Origin: Coenobita brevimanus
Lineage: Eukaryota > Arthropoda > Malacostraca > Decapoda > Coenobitidae
DNA length: 64,000 nt
NCBI GenBank assembly: GCA_032717465.1
Contig: CM064691.1
Coordinates: 4,570,069-4,634,068, forward strand
Reading direction: 5' to 3'
The position numbers and the translations under genes are program-made. A model generated the notes under the pieces. It searched no databases. It was not told where the DNA came from and saw only the letters and a list, made by a program, of their open reading frames with translations. Shown one piece after another: positions 43,958-54,988 of this stretch. Within the stretch, counting starts at the first letter, position 1. Each line of letters begins with the position of its first letter.

Positions 43958-45146
43958 CACTGGTTTACAAAAAATTTGAGGCAAGCATGAAATTAGGTGT
44001 TCTAACCTAATTTGGGGGTGCTGATTTCAGATTTGAAATCCGTTTCTCTCATCACCTCTAGGTTTTGAGATATACATGTATACATGTACGTGCATGTATA
44101 CATATAGGCCTAGACCCAAAATATTCGCCAAAAATCCATTTACCGTCCTATTTTCTTGGAACTTGATTTAAAACGCGCGCCACAACAAGGCCAAACATGT
44201 CAAGCACTACACGCAGAAGGACTGGGGATCTAGGAGCACTTTCTTGCCTGGAAACACAGTGTCCAAGAAAATCCTCTGGTGGACATGAACAAGGTGCTTC
44301 TTCCCCCTCTTCATATCAAGCATGGCCTTATGAAGAATTTCGTGAGCGCCATGGACAAGGATGGCGCTGCCTTCCAACACCTGTGCACTCTGTTCCCAAC
44401 TCTCAGTTCTGCTAAGCTCAAGGAGGGCATCTTCGTCGGACCTCAGATCCGGGAGGTGCTGAAGGATGAGGTATTTGAGGAGAAGCTCACCTTGAAGGAA
44501 CTGAGAACATGGGAAGCTTTAAGTCAGTCTCCCATGGCTTCCTTGGTAACACACGGGCACTAGATTACCAAAAGCGTGTCAAGAAGTTGTTGCAGGCTTC
44601 TCAGGATATGGGGTGTTGAATGTCTCTCAAGCTTCACTTTCTCCACTCCCACCTCAACTTCTTTCCCCAGAACCTCGGAGCAGTAAGTGACGAACATAGG
44701 GAAAGGTTCCACCAAGATATTACTAAGATGGAGAGCAACTACCAAGGCATGTGGAACCCAAGCATGATGAGGGACTTCTGCTGGATGCTCCTGTGCGACA
44801 TCGTGGAGGGAATGTACACCAGATCATCCAGAAAAACTCACTTCTGACTCTCTCTAGTACTATGATGTGTATATATGCTTATATCCAAGTAATGGTAATA
44901 TTTAGTTCCGTCAGTGTTCTGCGTCTGTTTAGTTTCGTTCTGTAATATGCCATTTTAATATATGAAATATACTCATTATAAGTATATGCATTATAATAAA
45001 AAAAAACGGGATATGTGAAAGTAACAATCTAGAGGTGATAGAGCAAAACTATTTAGAAATCTGAATTAAGCTTATCAAAATTAGTCAAAAACGCCTATCC
45101 ACAGGCTTGCCTCAGATTTTTTTTTTCTTTTTTTTGTAAACCAGTG
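43958..45146 (+). mobile_element. CACTG-TIR DNA transposon, non-autonomous derivative
   Basis: Ends are inverted copies: CACTGGTTTACAAAAAA at the left, and TTTTTTTTGTAAACCAGTG at the right, with GAGGCAAGC / GCTTGCCTC just inside. It is flanked by TAA on both sides (43955-43957, 45147-45149), and the uninterrupted LINE shows one TAA, so the target duplication is 3 bp. CACT(A/G) termini with 3-bp duplications point to the CMC (CACTA-Mirage-Chapaev) group. It encodes the C-terminal half of the KVLLPPLHIK protein family. 1189 bp long. Confidence 0.85.
44190..44850 (+). pseudogene. KVLLPPLHIK-family protein, C-terminal half, inside CACTG-TIR element
   Basis: The frame 44279-44563 reads MNKVLLPPLHIKHGLMKNFV, SAMDKDGAAFQHLCTLFP, AKLKEGIFVGPQIREVLKDE and FEEKLTLKELRTWEAL, then stops. 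In other frames CMSLKLHFLHSHLNFFPQNL, GAVSDEHRERFHQDITKMES and NYQGMWNPSMMRDFCWMLL follow to about 44830. The longer copy at 29880-31025 supplies the missing N-terminal half, so this is an internally deleted copy. The family has no stated function; its place between TIRs suggests a transposase, but no DDE triad could be assigned. Confidence 0.78.
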
Positions 45147-45149
45147 TAA

Positions 45150-45765
45150 TATTCAGCTTAATCCTGCATCATCCTTGAACATGCTTGGGGTTTCATTTTC
45201 TCGGGACTTATCTTGGAAAGATCATATTACATCTCTTGTAAAATCTGCTTCCAAGAGATTGGGTGTGCTAAGCCGACTCCATTCCTTTTTTACCCCTGCA
45301 CAATTGTTGACTCTATACAGGAGTTTTATCTACACCTGTGTGGAGTACAACTCTCATGTGCGGGGAGGCTCCCCACATACAGCTCTTCTCAATAGGGTGG
45401 AGTCAAAGGCTTTTTGTCTCATTAACCTTCCTTCTCTTACTGACTCCCTTCAACCTCTGTCTCTTCGTTGCACTGTTGCATCTTTATCTCTTTTCTATCG
45501 CTACCTCAATGGTCACTGCTCCTCTGAACTGTCTGCATGCATTCCTCCACCTCTACGACGGGCGTGTAGCACCCGTCTAGCAGCAAACTCTCGTCCCTTT
45601 TCTGTCCAACTCTCTAATGCAAGAGTTAACCATTACTCCCAGCCTTTCCTTTATGCAACAGGTCAACTCTGGAACTGTCTCCCTCTGTCTGTATTTCCTG
45701 CTTCCTATGATCTCCAGTCTTTCAAACGCAGTGTGTCCAGGCATCTCGAAATGATCGGATCTTGA
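45150..45765 (+). pseudogene. RT C-terminal region of LINE A3 (3' portion)
   Basis: The frame 45175-45765 is open: LNMLGVSFSRDLSWKDHITS, KRLGVLSRLHSFFTPAQLLT, RVESKAFCLINLPSLTDSLQ, SARPFSVQLSNARVNHYSQP-type sequence, and the natural C-terminus FKRSVSRHLEMIGS. It shows what A1 lost to the SINE. Its junction with the 5' portion is the CACTG-TIR insertion. Confidence 0.88.
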
Positions 45766-45924
45766 ATTTGTCTCTTTCTTGTATTTTGTTTTTCTCTTGA
45801 AAGGAACAATAATTGCGGGCTCGTGGCCTTTGGTTCCTTCTTCCTCGCATTAAAAAACAAAAAACAAAAAAAAGAAACGGTATTTTCCAGAAGAGCCTGC
45901 ATTCTCCTCACTGACAAAAAGTCG

Positions 45925-47018
45925 CCCTCCAACTGTGACGAATTTCGATAACTTTGACAAGTGTGTGCTTAGAAGAAGCCTTAGCATTCTCTGAAAAGAA
46001 AGATATCCCTACATTTCACAAAATAAGGGAAGACCTCAAAGAAATCCATCTCTTGCAATGGATGCATTGAGTTCTTTCCCAAAGTTCACATACAAATTGG
46101 ATTTACGTTTGGGAAGATTTTTGGCCGCAAATTCCTTACGGAAACGAGTGATGTCCATGCAGCTCGGACGAGATTTTTGCTAGAAATGCAGCAGTTCAAA
46201 CAATCATTCCAGAATTTTGTTTATCTTGATGAAACTTAGGTGAACCAGAATTACACTCCTGGAAATTGTTGGACTGACACTGCATCCCAACAAACAATAG
46301 GAATAAAGCCGCCCACTGGAAAGGGAAGTCATTTGATTATAAAGCCGCGCAATGGAAAGGGAAGTCATTTGATTATTCTCCACTCCGGAACGAAAGATGG
46401 CTTTGTCAATAATGCTGTTTAGTTTTTCAGGCTAAAAATGATGGCGACTACCATTACCAGATGAATTCCACAGTGTTTGAAGAGTGGTTTAGGAATCAGT
46501 TGCTGCCGAATATACCACCCAAATCTGTATTTGTGATGGTCAGCGCTTCCTACCATTCTATGCAACTTGGAAAAATTGCGAAGCTCATCTTAGAGAAAAG
46601 CAGAGATAAAGGACTGGCTTATAAATAAGGGAGCTCAGCCCAGTGATGATATATTGAAAGCAGAGCTGCTTGAGCTTGAAAAGAAATTTTCTAATAACGG
46701 CAAAAAGTATCTGATTGGTGCAACTGCTACAGAAGCAGGGCATAGGGTTGTAAGGTTACCCACATACCATTGTCAACACAACCCTATTAAACTTATTTGG
46801 GTTCAAGTGAAGCCGTATATAGCCAAGAATAACTTCAAAATGGCCGATCCTAAACTTCTTGTTAAAGAAGCAATGAGTAGTGTCACACAGCAAAACTGGG
46901 CACAGGCAGTGAAGCATGCTGAACAGCTTCAAGAAGAGGCTGCAAAACAAGATATAGCTGTCGACAGTGGCGTACCGGGAGGGGGGGTGCCATGCGGCCA
47001 TGGCCCCCCCCTTTGCAA

Positions 47019-47061
<43 letters not shown>

Positions 47062-47335
47062 CCATATGGCCTCAAAATGATTAAGAAATTGGCCAAAATG
47101 CAAAATTTTCTCGGGGGGGGGGGCTTACAGCGCCCCCCGAACACCCCCAGCTGTACGGGTTCGCTGTGCTCGCCAAATTCATTGGCTGCACAGTTAAAAA
47201 GATAGAAAAAAAAAGCCCCCCCCCCTTTTCAACTTTGTGGGTACGCCACCGGCTGTCGACCATTTTGTGGATTCATTTATAAACAGCATAGAAAGTTCAG
47301 AGGAAGACATCTCTAATTAAAAATCAGAGAGAGAA
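45925..47335 (+). pseudogene. DDE_3-type (IS630/Tc1-related) transposase, decayed and interrupted
   Basis: Across frames: FDNFDKCVLRR, RKFLTETSDVHAARTRFLLE, FVYLDET*VNQNYTPGNCW (first catalytic Asp in YLDET), PPTGKGSHLIIKP (a segment partly duplicated: GKGSHLII occurs twice), and VFVMVSASYHSMQLGKI where relatives have MDNASYHS, so the second Asp is lost. Then HCQHNPIKLIWVQVKPYIAK, where the third acidic residue is Lys (NPIELIW in relatives). KMADPKLLVKEAMSSVTQQN and WAQAVKHAEQLQEEAAKQDI follow. After a MITE (46965-47251) it resumes HFVDSFINSIESSEEDISN. Two of three catalytic residues are gone. Terminal repeats were not found. Confidence 0.8.
46965..47251. mobile_element. hAT-type MITE inside the DDE transposase pseudogene
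   Basis: Ends CAGTGGCGTACC and GGTACGCCACCG are inverted repeats. An exact 8-bp target duplication GCTGTCGA flanks it (46957-46964, 47252-47259), and excision restores the frame DIAVDHFVDSF. It is 287 bp, contains poly(G)/poly(C) runs and a (TA)n at 47027-47059, and codes for nothing. Eight-bp duplications and CAGTGGCGTA-type termini are usual for hAT MITEs. Confidence 0.9.
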
Positions 47336-47851
47336 TTAGGCCTGCTGGGGATATCTCTGTAAAAAAAACGCACGTAGACTTTTACAACAGGGGTGCTGTG
47401 GAAAAAATATCAAAGCAAGAGAAAAAATAAAATATCCTACTTTTTGAAAAGTGTCTCATTCATATGAAAAACGAAAATGTTGGCTTCTGCCGACTAGATG
47501 TGGCAGCATCGCTAGCGGTCATAGTCCTGAGAGAACCACACTCAAAGTGACTCGATAGAACAGAAGGACCGTAGTCGATAAAGAAACTGGAGACTGAAAA
47601 GGGGAGGTGACAACCACCATAATATGGGATGACCATGACGGAAGTGGCTGACTGTGCGAATGGATGGGACGACGTAGAGGGAGGGGCCACCAGGCTGAAG
47701 GGTGGCAACCACTGTGTAGATAAGCTTGAAGTATTCAAATGGTTTGTCAGTTCCATGATAAAGGTGTAACACCTATACGTTGGATTAAATTCATACAGTG
47801 GACTCTGTGTTTCCATATGCTCCACTCTCCCAACTTGTCACGATGAATGAT

Positions 47852-47853
<2 letters not shown>
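47336..47853. other. Spacer, nothing recognised
   Basis: Overlapping minus-strand frames at 47460-47825 are Ser/Pro-rich without a known motif. It lies between the DDE transposase remnant and the residual intron 1 microsatellite. Confidence 0.4.

Positions 47854-47933
<80 letters not shown>
47854..47933. repeat. (CT)n(CA)n, right part of split intron 1 microsatellite
   Basis: CT (47854-47896) passes into CA (47897-47933). From 47934 to exon 2 the sequence aligns with copy B intron 1, so the CA array is the probable entry point of the transposon pile. Confidence 0.9.
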
Positions 47934-47935
<2 letters not shown>

Positions 47936-48139
47936 TTAAACAGAGAGAGTAACTATATGATACTCACTAACCACGACTTCTTCTAAGGCAGTAAAATCAT
48001 GGTATATCTACAGTATATGTATTTTGTCTCCTTCCAGTTAAATGCTCCACTCCAGGTACCACTGATCCTGATGTCGGCGGCTGAGATCATGTTGATGTCG
48101 GCAAAACCCAGACCATTCTTCGGCGCCACAGATGAGGTA

Positions 48140-48960
<821 letters not shown>

Positions 48961-49007
48961 TCTGATCTGATTTAAATAAAAGTTTGTGGAAGGGTTATGG
49001 GTAAGGC

Positions 49008-49010
<3 letters not shown>

Positions 49011-49048
<38 letters not shown>
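49011..49048. repeat. (TA)n array in intron 2 of copy C
   Basis: Thirty-eight bases of TA following the GT satellite. Confidence 0.95.
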
Positions 49049-49050
<2 letters not shown>

Positions 49051-49373
49051 TGTCATTCGATTGTGGGAGTAATTTATCCAAGGTCAAGGTCACAGGGCAA
49101 AATAAAATATTTGAGCATTAGGCTAAATAATGGGCGTGGATGTTGTACTCACTGGGGGCTTATTTCTTGGTCAGTTTTGTGATTTTATTCGTAATCCCTC
49201 TCTAATATTTAATAATGTTTAAACTTCATTTAACCACTTGTCCAAGAATCGTTAGTGCTTATAAGTGGAAATATCACAGTATATGATGACTTAGGAAAAA
49301 ATGGAAAACTTCCTACTTCATTGTATGCCGCATCATCCTGGTGGCAGAAACTTTCCAGTTGATTTCACAATAA

Positions 49374-49377
<4 letters not shown>

Positions 49378-49406
<29 letters not shown>
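49378..49406. repeat. Poly(T) at the exon 3 acceptor of copy C
   Basis: Twenty-nine T directly precede CAG|exon 3. Copy B has a normal mixed pyrimidine tract at the same place, so the tract expanded after duplication. Confidence 0.9.
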
Positions 49407-50214
49407 CAGAAGAGATGACATGATTCCAGTGGGTCGGATGGTTTGCATGGATCATTTGTTTCTGCTGAGGACAGCTACAGCTTCTCGAGATAGGTGGAGG
49501 ACAACTCATACGAGAGATATTATGGTCATAGGGAGTCCCGCGACGATGACAACCCGAGGGGTCGTACTACGTCCGGTTTCGCAACTTCTGCCTCATGAAT
49601 ACAGTCTACTATAAGAACGGATATTTCGGCTTCATGTCTCAGATCACGTTCGATGCTCGGCCGAGTAAGACTCAGAGAAGTCCGACGAATATGGCAGAGG
49701 TTCTGACGAGTCTGGACCATTCGACTCCCAATGACCAGTGCCGATGTATTTTTGATAGGTCGAGATGTTGAGAAAGTTTGTGTTAATATTATTATTGTTC
49801 TGAGCTAGTTTACAGTCTTCAGTGATTGAGCACTTAATCTTCAAGTGACCTGTCAACACTCTCTTTCTTTCTGTTATTTATTTTTATTTTTATTTCTCTT
49901 ACCTCTCCACTCCCTTCTCAAAGAATAATATGTTCACATCTCCTTACTTTTACATTCGTAAATAAATATGAGTGTAGTTACCCTGTCCTGCAGCATCCAC
50001 ACTACGTTGAATGATGGAGGCCATCGTAAATGTAATTTTTCCTGGTCTGATAAGGTATTACTTTTTTTGTATAGTTTTGTTCAAATAAGTTACATAAGCA
50101 GCTCGTGATAAGTTGATGAATATCGTACTCCATTACCACATTGTGCTAAATGGAATTTTAATGGCAGTTTGACAATATTGTGCTTACGTTCTTCTTGTTA
50201 AATGAAAGATTTAT

Positions 50215-50490
50215 TACCTCCGCCAAGGAGGTTTTGTTTTCATCCCTGTCCGTTTGTTTGTTGGTTGGTTGGTTGGTTAGTGAGCAAGATTACACAAAAA
50301 CTACTGGACGGATTTCCACGAAACTTGGTAGAAGAATGAGCCTTGGCCCAGAATACACTCCATTAAATTTTGGTACGGATCCGGCTAAAGGTGCTGATCC
50401 AAGATTTTTTTTTTTTTTTTTCACTTTCTTTAACATTGCGAGATAGGGCGTTGGCGGAGGTATGCGCTCTGCTGAGTGCCATTCTAGTTC
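50215..50490 (+). mobile_element. Short dispersed element with CCTCCGCC...GGCGGAGG ends
   Basis: It begins ACCTCCGCCAAGGAGG (itself a small palindrome), continues GTTTGTTTGTTGGTTGG, AAAAACTACTGGACGGATTT, and AATTTTGGTACGGATCCG. It ends GCGAGATAGGGCGTTGGCGG then AGGTATGCGCTCTGCTGAGT and GCCATTCTAGTT. This layout is widely met in invertebrate and fish genomes. Its class is not certain; the inverted CCTCCGCC/GGCGGAGG pair suggests a MITE-like element. It lies in the 3' flank of cuticle copy C. Confidence 0.65.
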
Positions 50491-50522
50491 ATACTGCTTC
50501 CAGATAATTGGTATTAATAGTC

Positions 50523-50523
<1 letters not shown>

Positions 50524-50566
<43 letters not shown>
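50524..50566. repeat. (GT)n microsatellite
   Basis: About 43 bases of TG, about 35 bp beyond the short element. Confidence 0.95.
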
Positions 50567-50568
<2 letters not shown>

Positions 50569-50689
50569 ACTGCCAGTGTACCTTTGGAAAAGTGTCAATA
50601 TATCTATATTACCGGTATGTGCAGCCTTGAAATTTTCAGTCTATATAAGAAGTACTCTGTTCCGTCATATCTTTATGTTTCAGTCATTG

Positions 50690-51399
50690 TTAAATAAATC
50701 TTACTCAGATATTTATTGGACAATTTCTATGACGTGTTAATACAAAGTCAGTGTTTCTAACAGTGCACACGATGACACACACAAGTAGGCCTACACTAAG
50801 TGCAACAGCGAAAGGCTTAGCAAAAATGTCCTTGGGACAAAAAATGGAGTTTTAACATTATGTAACAGGAGGAGTTTGATAAGGAATAACAGAAACGTGC
50901 TGGAATGAATAAAAGCACAGCTGCTGTTTAATCCTTCAGCGCTAGTATGTACTGCTATAATCTGAAAAAGTTCCGTAGCACCCCTCCTTCAGGCTAACGC
51001 CCTCTGTTTACCACAGATGGAATTTCTCTTTTGATAAACTCTCCATGTGAATAACATGCAGCTGAAAGCTTCAAGCGCGTAGCATCGAATAAGATTTTAT
51101 ACATGTATTTATTTAGTAGTCGATAATCACCGCAACGTTCGTGCAAAATCTTTGCAACGTTCGTGCAATGTTTCAAGTGTTCTTTCTCCTTGATGTCATG
51201 AGCCCCAGGGCGCTGCTACCGGTCCTCATAAATCTTATAATACTGAAAAGGATGACATTCTGACCGCGTTTGATGCGTTGTACAAAGTGAGTTCTTCAAC
51301 TACAGTAGTCCTTGGATCGTCTACTGTACAGCGACATTTTATCGACTTCATGAAGGACGTCGACAAGAGAATAAACTGTCATTGCAAGGAAAGAATTTA
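50690..51399. other. End of duplicated cuticle unit C, then unassigned spacer
   Basis: CTCAGATATTTATTGGACAA and AAATGTCCTTGGGACAAAAA align with the flanks of copies A and B, to about 50890. After that nothing was recognised up to the ORF1-like fragment. Confidence 0.55.
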
Positions 51400-51870
51400 C
51401 TCAATCTAGACTTGATGCATCGTTGACAAGTCTCGCCTATACTGTCAGGAAGAGAGAATGTTGCTGTCACCAAAATCCAACTGATCACAGAAAAAAAAAA
51501 TCGAAGAATGAGCTGAATGAGGCCAGGAATCGACTGGACTACATAGACGACTTGAGTCACCGTAACAACCTGTGGTTCTCAGGTGTCCCAGAGCATCATG
51601 GAAAGAATTGGGAGCACTGCAGTCAGCAAAATATGATCTTAATACAAGATAAGCTAGACATGCCAAACATTGCATTTTAACGTGCGCACCATGTCGGCAA
51701 GATCAGTAGCCAGAGAGCTTGTGACACGGTAACAAAATCCCCAACTTTTCCGACAATGATGAGGTTTTTTGAAATCGTCAAAATATGAAGGGAACTCAAA
51801 TCTTCACGACCGAGGATCTATTCTCCGCTACAGTGAAGGCTCACCATGGCCAGCAGGACGCCTGCAAATA
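51400..51870 (+). pseudogene. LINE ORF1-like (Transposase_22-type) fragment
   Basis: The frame reads RKKKSKNELNEARNRLDYID, DLSHRNNLWFSGVPEHHGKN and WEHCSQQNMILIQDKLDMPN, then a stop; in the next frame RAHHVGKISSQRACD. A later frame has EGNSNLHDRGSILRYSEG, corresponding to (K)GTQIFxxEDLxxATVKA. Coiled-coil followed by R-N-N-L-x-F-x-G-(V/I)-P-E and R-A-H-(R)-x-G is the pattern of L1-type ORF1 and similar LINE ORF1 proteins that bind RNA. No RT follows, so this is a stray fragment. Confidence 0.65.
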
Positions 51871-52389
51871 GCAAGGAGGAATGGCACCCAAGACTTCTTC
51901 AGGTACGGCACCAATACTGTGGAGCACTCCGGTGTGAGTGGGGATGGGGCCCAGCATAAAATCCATCCAACGGACATTCACCTCTTCTCCAGTCCAGACT
52001 CTTAGCACATATATTCCCACCCCCTCCATTATCAAAGCAACACCAGACACCACCCTCACACTGTCTTGCCGGCAACAGCAAACCGGGTGCTAGTTTCCCC
52101 AGTCCAGCAGACAACAGGAGCCAGAGACTTCAGGGTATAGCGTGACCTAGTGGATGGCGACTTCCGTTCGCCAGGGTGCCTCCACCAGGTCTCATTTGCG
52201 CTGGAGAAGCATCATTGAAAAAGGAAACAGCCAGACCGATACATCTGACTTTTGTCCTCTTCTCAGTCTTTCAGAATTTGATTTAATTTTAATAATAAAA
52301 CGCTGAGAACTCGGGCCCAGAGCCATCAATGGAAAGCATCGCTCGGGATGCCTCCGCCATACAACCTCCATGGTAGAGTTCATAGTGGG
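51871..52389. other. No gene recognised
   Basis: Pro/Ser-biased frames occur but with no domain. Sequence composition is less A+T-rich than the surroundings. Confidence 0.4.
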
Positions 52390-52870
52390 ATTGAAGGTAA
52401 ACTAAGTCAACACCATATGACGTTAACCTCAGACCGCTTGGCCTTGCTAACGTAATCAGTTCATCATCTCCTCATACCGCATCACCGACAAAAGTTTGGT
52501 CGAAATCTGTCAAGGGGTTCAGGAGATATCGCTCCAGAGAGATAAAGTAAGTCGGTCTCATATGACCTTGACCTTTGACTCCTTGGTTTAGCGGACCTAA
52601 TCAGTTCAACATCTCCTCACACTGCATCACTGACAAAAGTTTGGTGGAAATCCGTCGATGGGTTTAGGAGATATCGCGCCCACAAATGTGCTACGGATGC
52701 ACGCATGCACCCAAGCACGCACCAACGGACAGACTAATCACTTAATGCTTCTTCCACCACAGGTGGGTGAGGGCACAATCAATATCAAACGATGAGCATT
52801 CGGGTCCCGAGCTGTCAACGCAAAGCGTTGTTCGGTATGCCTCCGCCAAGCCATGCACACGGACTGGCCA
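52390..52870. repeat. Tandem repeat R2, first block
   Basis: Units of about 140 bp share CATCACYGACAAAAGTTTGG, AGGAGATATCGC and TATGACCTTGACCTTTGACT blocks (near 52485 and 52620). They end ACGGACAGACTAATCACTTA, ATGCTTCTTCCACCAC. The second block lies at 53580-54062. Confidence 0.75.
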
Positions 52871-53373
52871 TACAACCAACATGACCTTGTTGGCCTAATC
52901 AGTTCATCCCACCACCACTCCAGCAATTTAACTGGGTGAGGGACTCAGTCACATCACTCTTGATGGAGGTTGGAGTAGGGGAACCCACTGGAGTAGTCTA
53001 AGTGGGGCAACAGAAAGGCAACGAGCTGGGAGGAGAAGAGAGAGAGACTGAGTTGTGGCCGAGATGGGGAAACAAATTGCCTCGCCGGTAGGCCATTCCC
53101 AAATTTCCCGACCGGGGATGGGTAATCTGGCCCTATCTAAACCCCTGCCCACCACTCCCCTCCCCTCCTTCCAGCCCTTTCCCTTCCCCCACCACCACTG
53201 CACATCAGCGACTCACATTCCTATTGGTTAAGGGCACTCCCTAGCACCTCCCTTTCGCCACATTTGTTATACATATTTACATCAAAGTTTTACAGAGGAG
53301 CAATTGACAAAATAAATCACTAGAGAAAAGGTGCCAGTGAGTCCCTAAAACGATGAGAATACAAGCCAGCCAG

Positions 53374-53417
<44 letters not shown>

Positions 53418-53579
53418 CACTGAATGGAATGGGAGAGGACAGAGGGATGGTCGGCGATTCCTGGGCTGCCACTCCTGGGATGCTGCATCAGACCACATCC
53501 TTAGAGAGGGAGGAGAGGTGGAGGGAAGGAGGGAGGTGAGAAGCAAGTATGGTTGAAATGAGACTAACGATAAGGTAAG
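52871..53579. other. Spacer with (CA)n at 53375-53411
   Basis: Gly/Trp- or Pro-rich frames without motifs; one CA microsatellite. It separates the two R2 blocks and is G+C-richer than average for the window. Confidence 0.45.
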
Positions 53580-54062
53580 TCGACCCCATATGACTTTCAC
53601 CTTGAACCCCTTGAGCTTGCTTAGTTCATCGTCCCTTCATACTATATCACTGACAAAAGTTTGGTAGATATCCTTCGAGGGATCCAGGAGATATTGCACC
53701 CACACCCATATTACCTTGACCTTTGACCACTTGACCTTGCTGACCTAATCAGTCCATCGTCCCTTCATTCTGTATCACTAACAAAAGTTTGGTAGAATCC
53801 GTCAAAGGGTTCAGGAGATATTGCTTCCACAAGGATAAACAAAATCGACCCCATATTACCTTGACTTTTGACCCCTTGTCCCAGCTGACCTAACTAGTTA
53901 ATCATCTCCTAATACTAATACTGCATCACTGACAAAAGTTTGGCAAAAATCCGTCGGACTTTGCGGGAAATATCACCCCCAGAAAAGTGTTATGGATGTA
54001 CAGACACACCAACGCACGCACCCAAGCACACACGTACGGACAGACCAGTCACTTAATGCCTT
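53580..54062. repeat. Tandem repeat R2, second block
   Basis: Three to four units at about 53585, 53705, 53850 and 53925 share CTGACCTAATCAGTYCATCR, CATCACTGACAAAAGTTTGG and TTCAGGAGATATTGC. They carry ACCTTGACCTTTGACC, which contains two AGGTCA half sites in reverse. The block ends with CACTTAATGCCTTCTCCACC next to the long inverted repeat. Confidence 0.78.
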
Positions 54063-54065
54063 CTC

Positions 54066-54988
54066 CACCATGGATGGACGGATGCGTAACGAGATGAATA
54101 CTTATGATGTCTAGCCCCTCCATTATTTCAATGACGAAGAACTCATAAGGCATCTTGAATGAGAGCTCGCATAATATTCATAATGACAATATTCTCGATC
54201 CAACACGTTTTTAACAAATTAGGACTCAACTCTTTAGCTGCAATGATGATGATGATGTTACAGTGATTTAAACTCCAATAAATACCTAAGTTCTCTTCAT
54301 AATAGAAATCCTTCTTCCAAGAACCCAAGAAATCACAGTTGTCTGCCGTTTTCCAAAATTCATTTTCTTCATTATGTTACAAAACTGTAACAGTGTATCA
54401 CTACACTTTAGATATATTACTAAACTGTGTTTGTCCCTTCTTGCTCATACATTATTTTGATGTTACTAGGTTTATGTGCAGCTGAGCCGACCAATGATAC
54501 TGAACTGTTGTATAACCTCCCTAACTATTACAGGTTTACCAACAATCTAACTTGTCAGCTTTGGAGCAGCACTTTTTTTTAGGTCAGGTTTTTTATAACA
54601 CCTGAGAACCGATTTGATTCTGCAGTATCACAGTACTGAAACACTGTTTATTGAAATTTGTAACTGACTCGAAATATATTACCATAGGTATATATAATTT
54701 ACCGGAGACGACATACGGATTTTAGAGAATTTCGTACTAGCAATAAGAATAAGCTGTGTTACCTTGCAGGAGACTTGAACCCTGATTGGTTTTTAATATT
54801 ATGAAGACGAAACTACAGTTACTGATTGTATCAACGTATGTTATTCTAAGCTGTCTAATACTATAACTAAGGCAACCAGAGTAGCGTACTCAGTCAGCTA
54901 TCATTATTAATCACTTCCGGTGAAACGATTATGTTCATAATATTCTAAATGGCATTATATACTGCAAGAGCGTTGATCATTTTCAAGT
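54066..54988 (+). repeat. Left arm of the long inverted repeat
   Basis: Internal anchors: TCTAGCCCCTCCATTATTTC (54110), ATGATGATGATGTTACAGTG (54244), TAACTATTACAGGTTTACCA (54523), GGCATTATATACTGCAAGAG (54952). Each has an inverted partner in the right arm. Confidence 0.88.

Larger units (their letters stand above)
42313..45885 (+). mobile_element. Jockey-like LINE, copy A3, interrupted by a CACTG-TIR element
   Basis: Coding sequence runs from the end of EN (SPLGSSYHNLITL) through RT to 43957 and resumes at 45147 (IQLNPASSLNMLGVSF), with the 3' UTR ending in an A-rich tail at about 45885. The gap is exactly a 1189-bp DNA element plus a 3-bp target duplication. 5'-truncated. Confidence 0.9.

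Noticed and set aside
45925..47335. Host gene encoding a nuclease-like protein
   Set aside because: Broken frames, a YLDET-type DDE motif and nested insertions identify a dead transposase.
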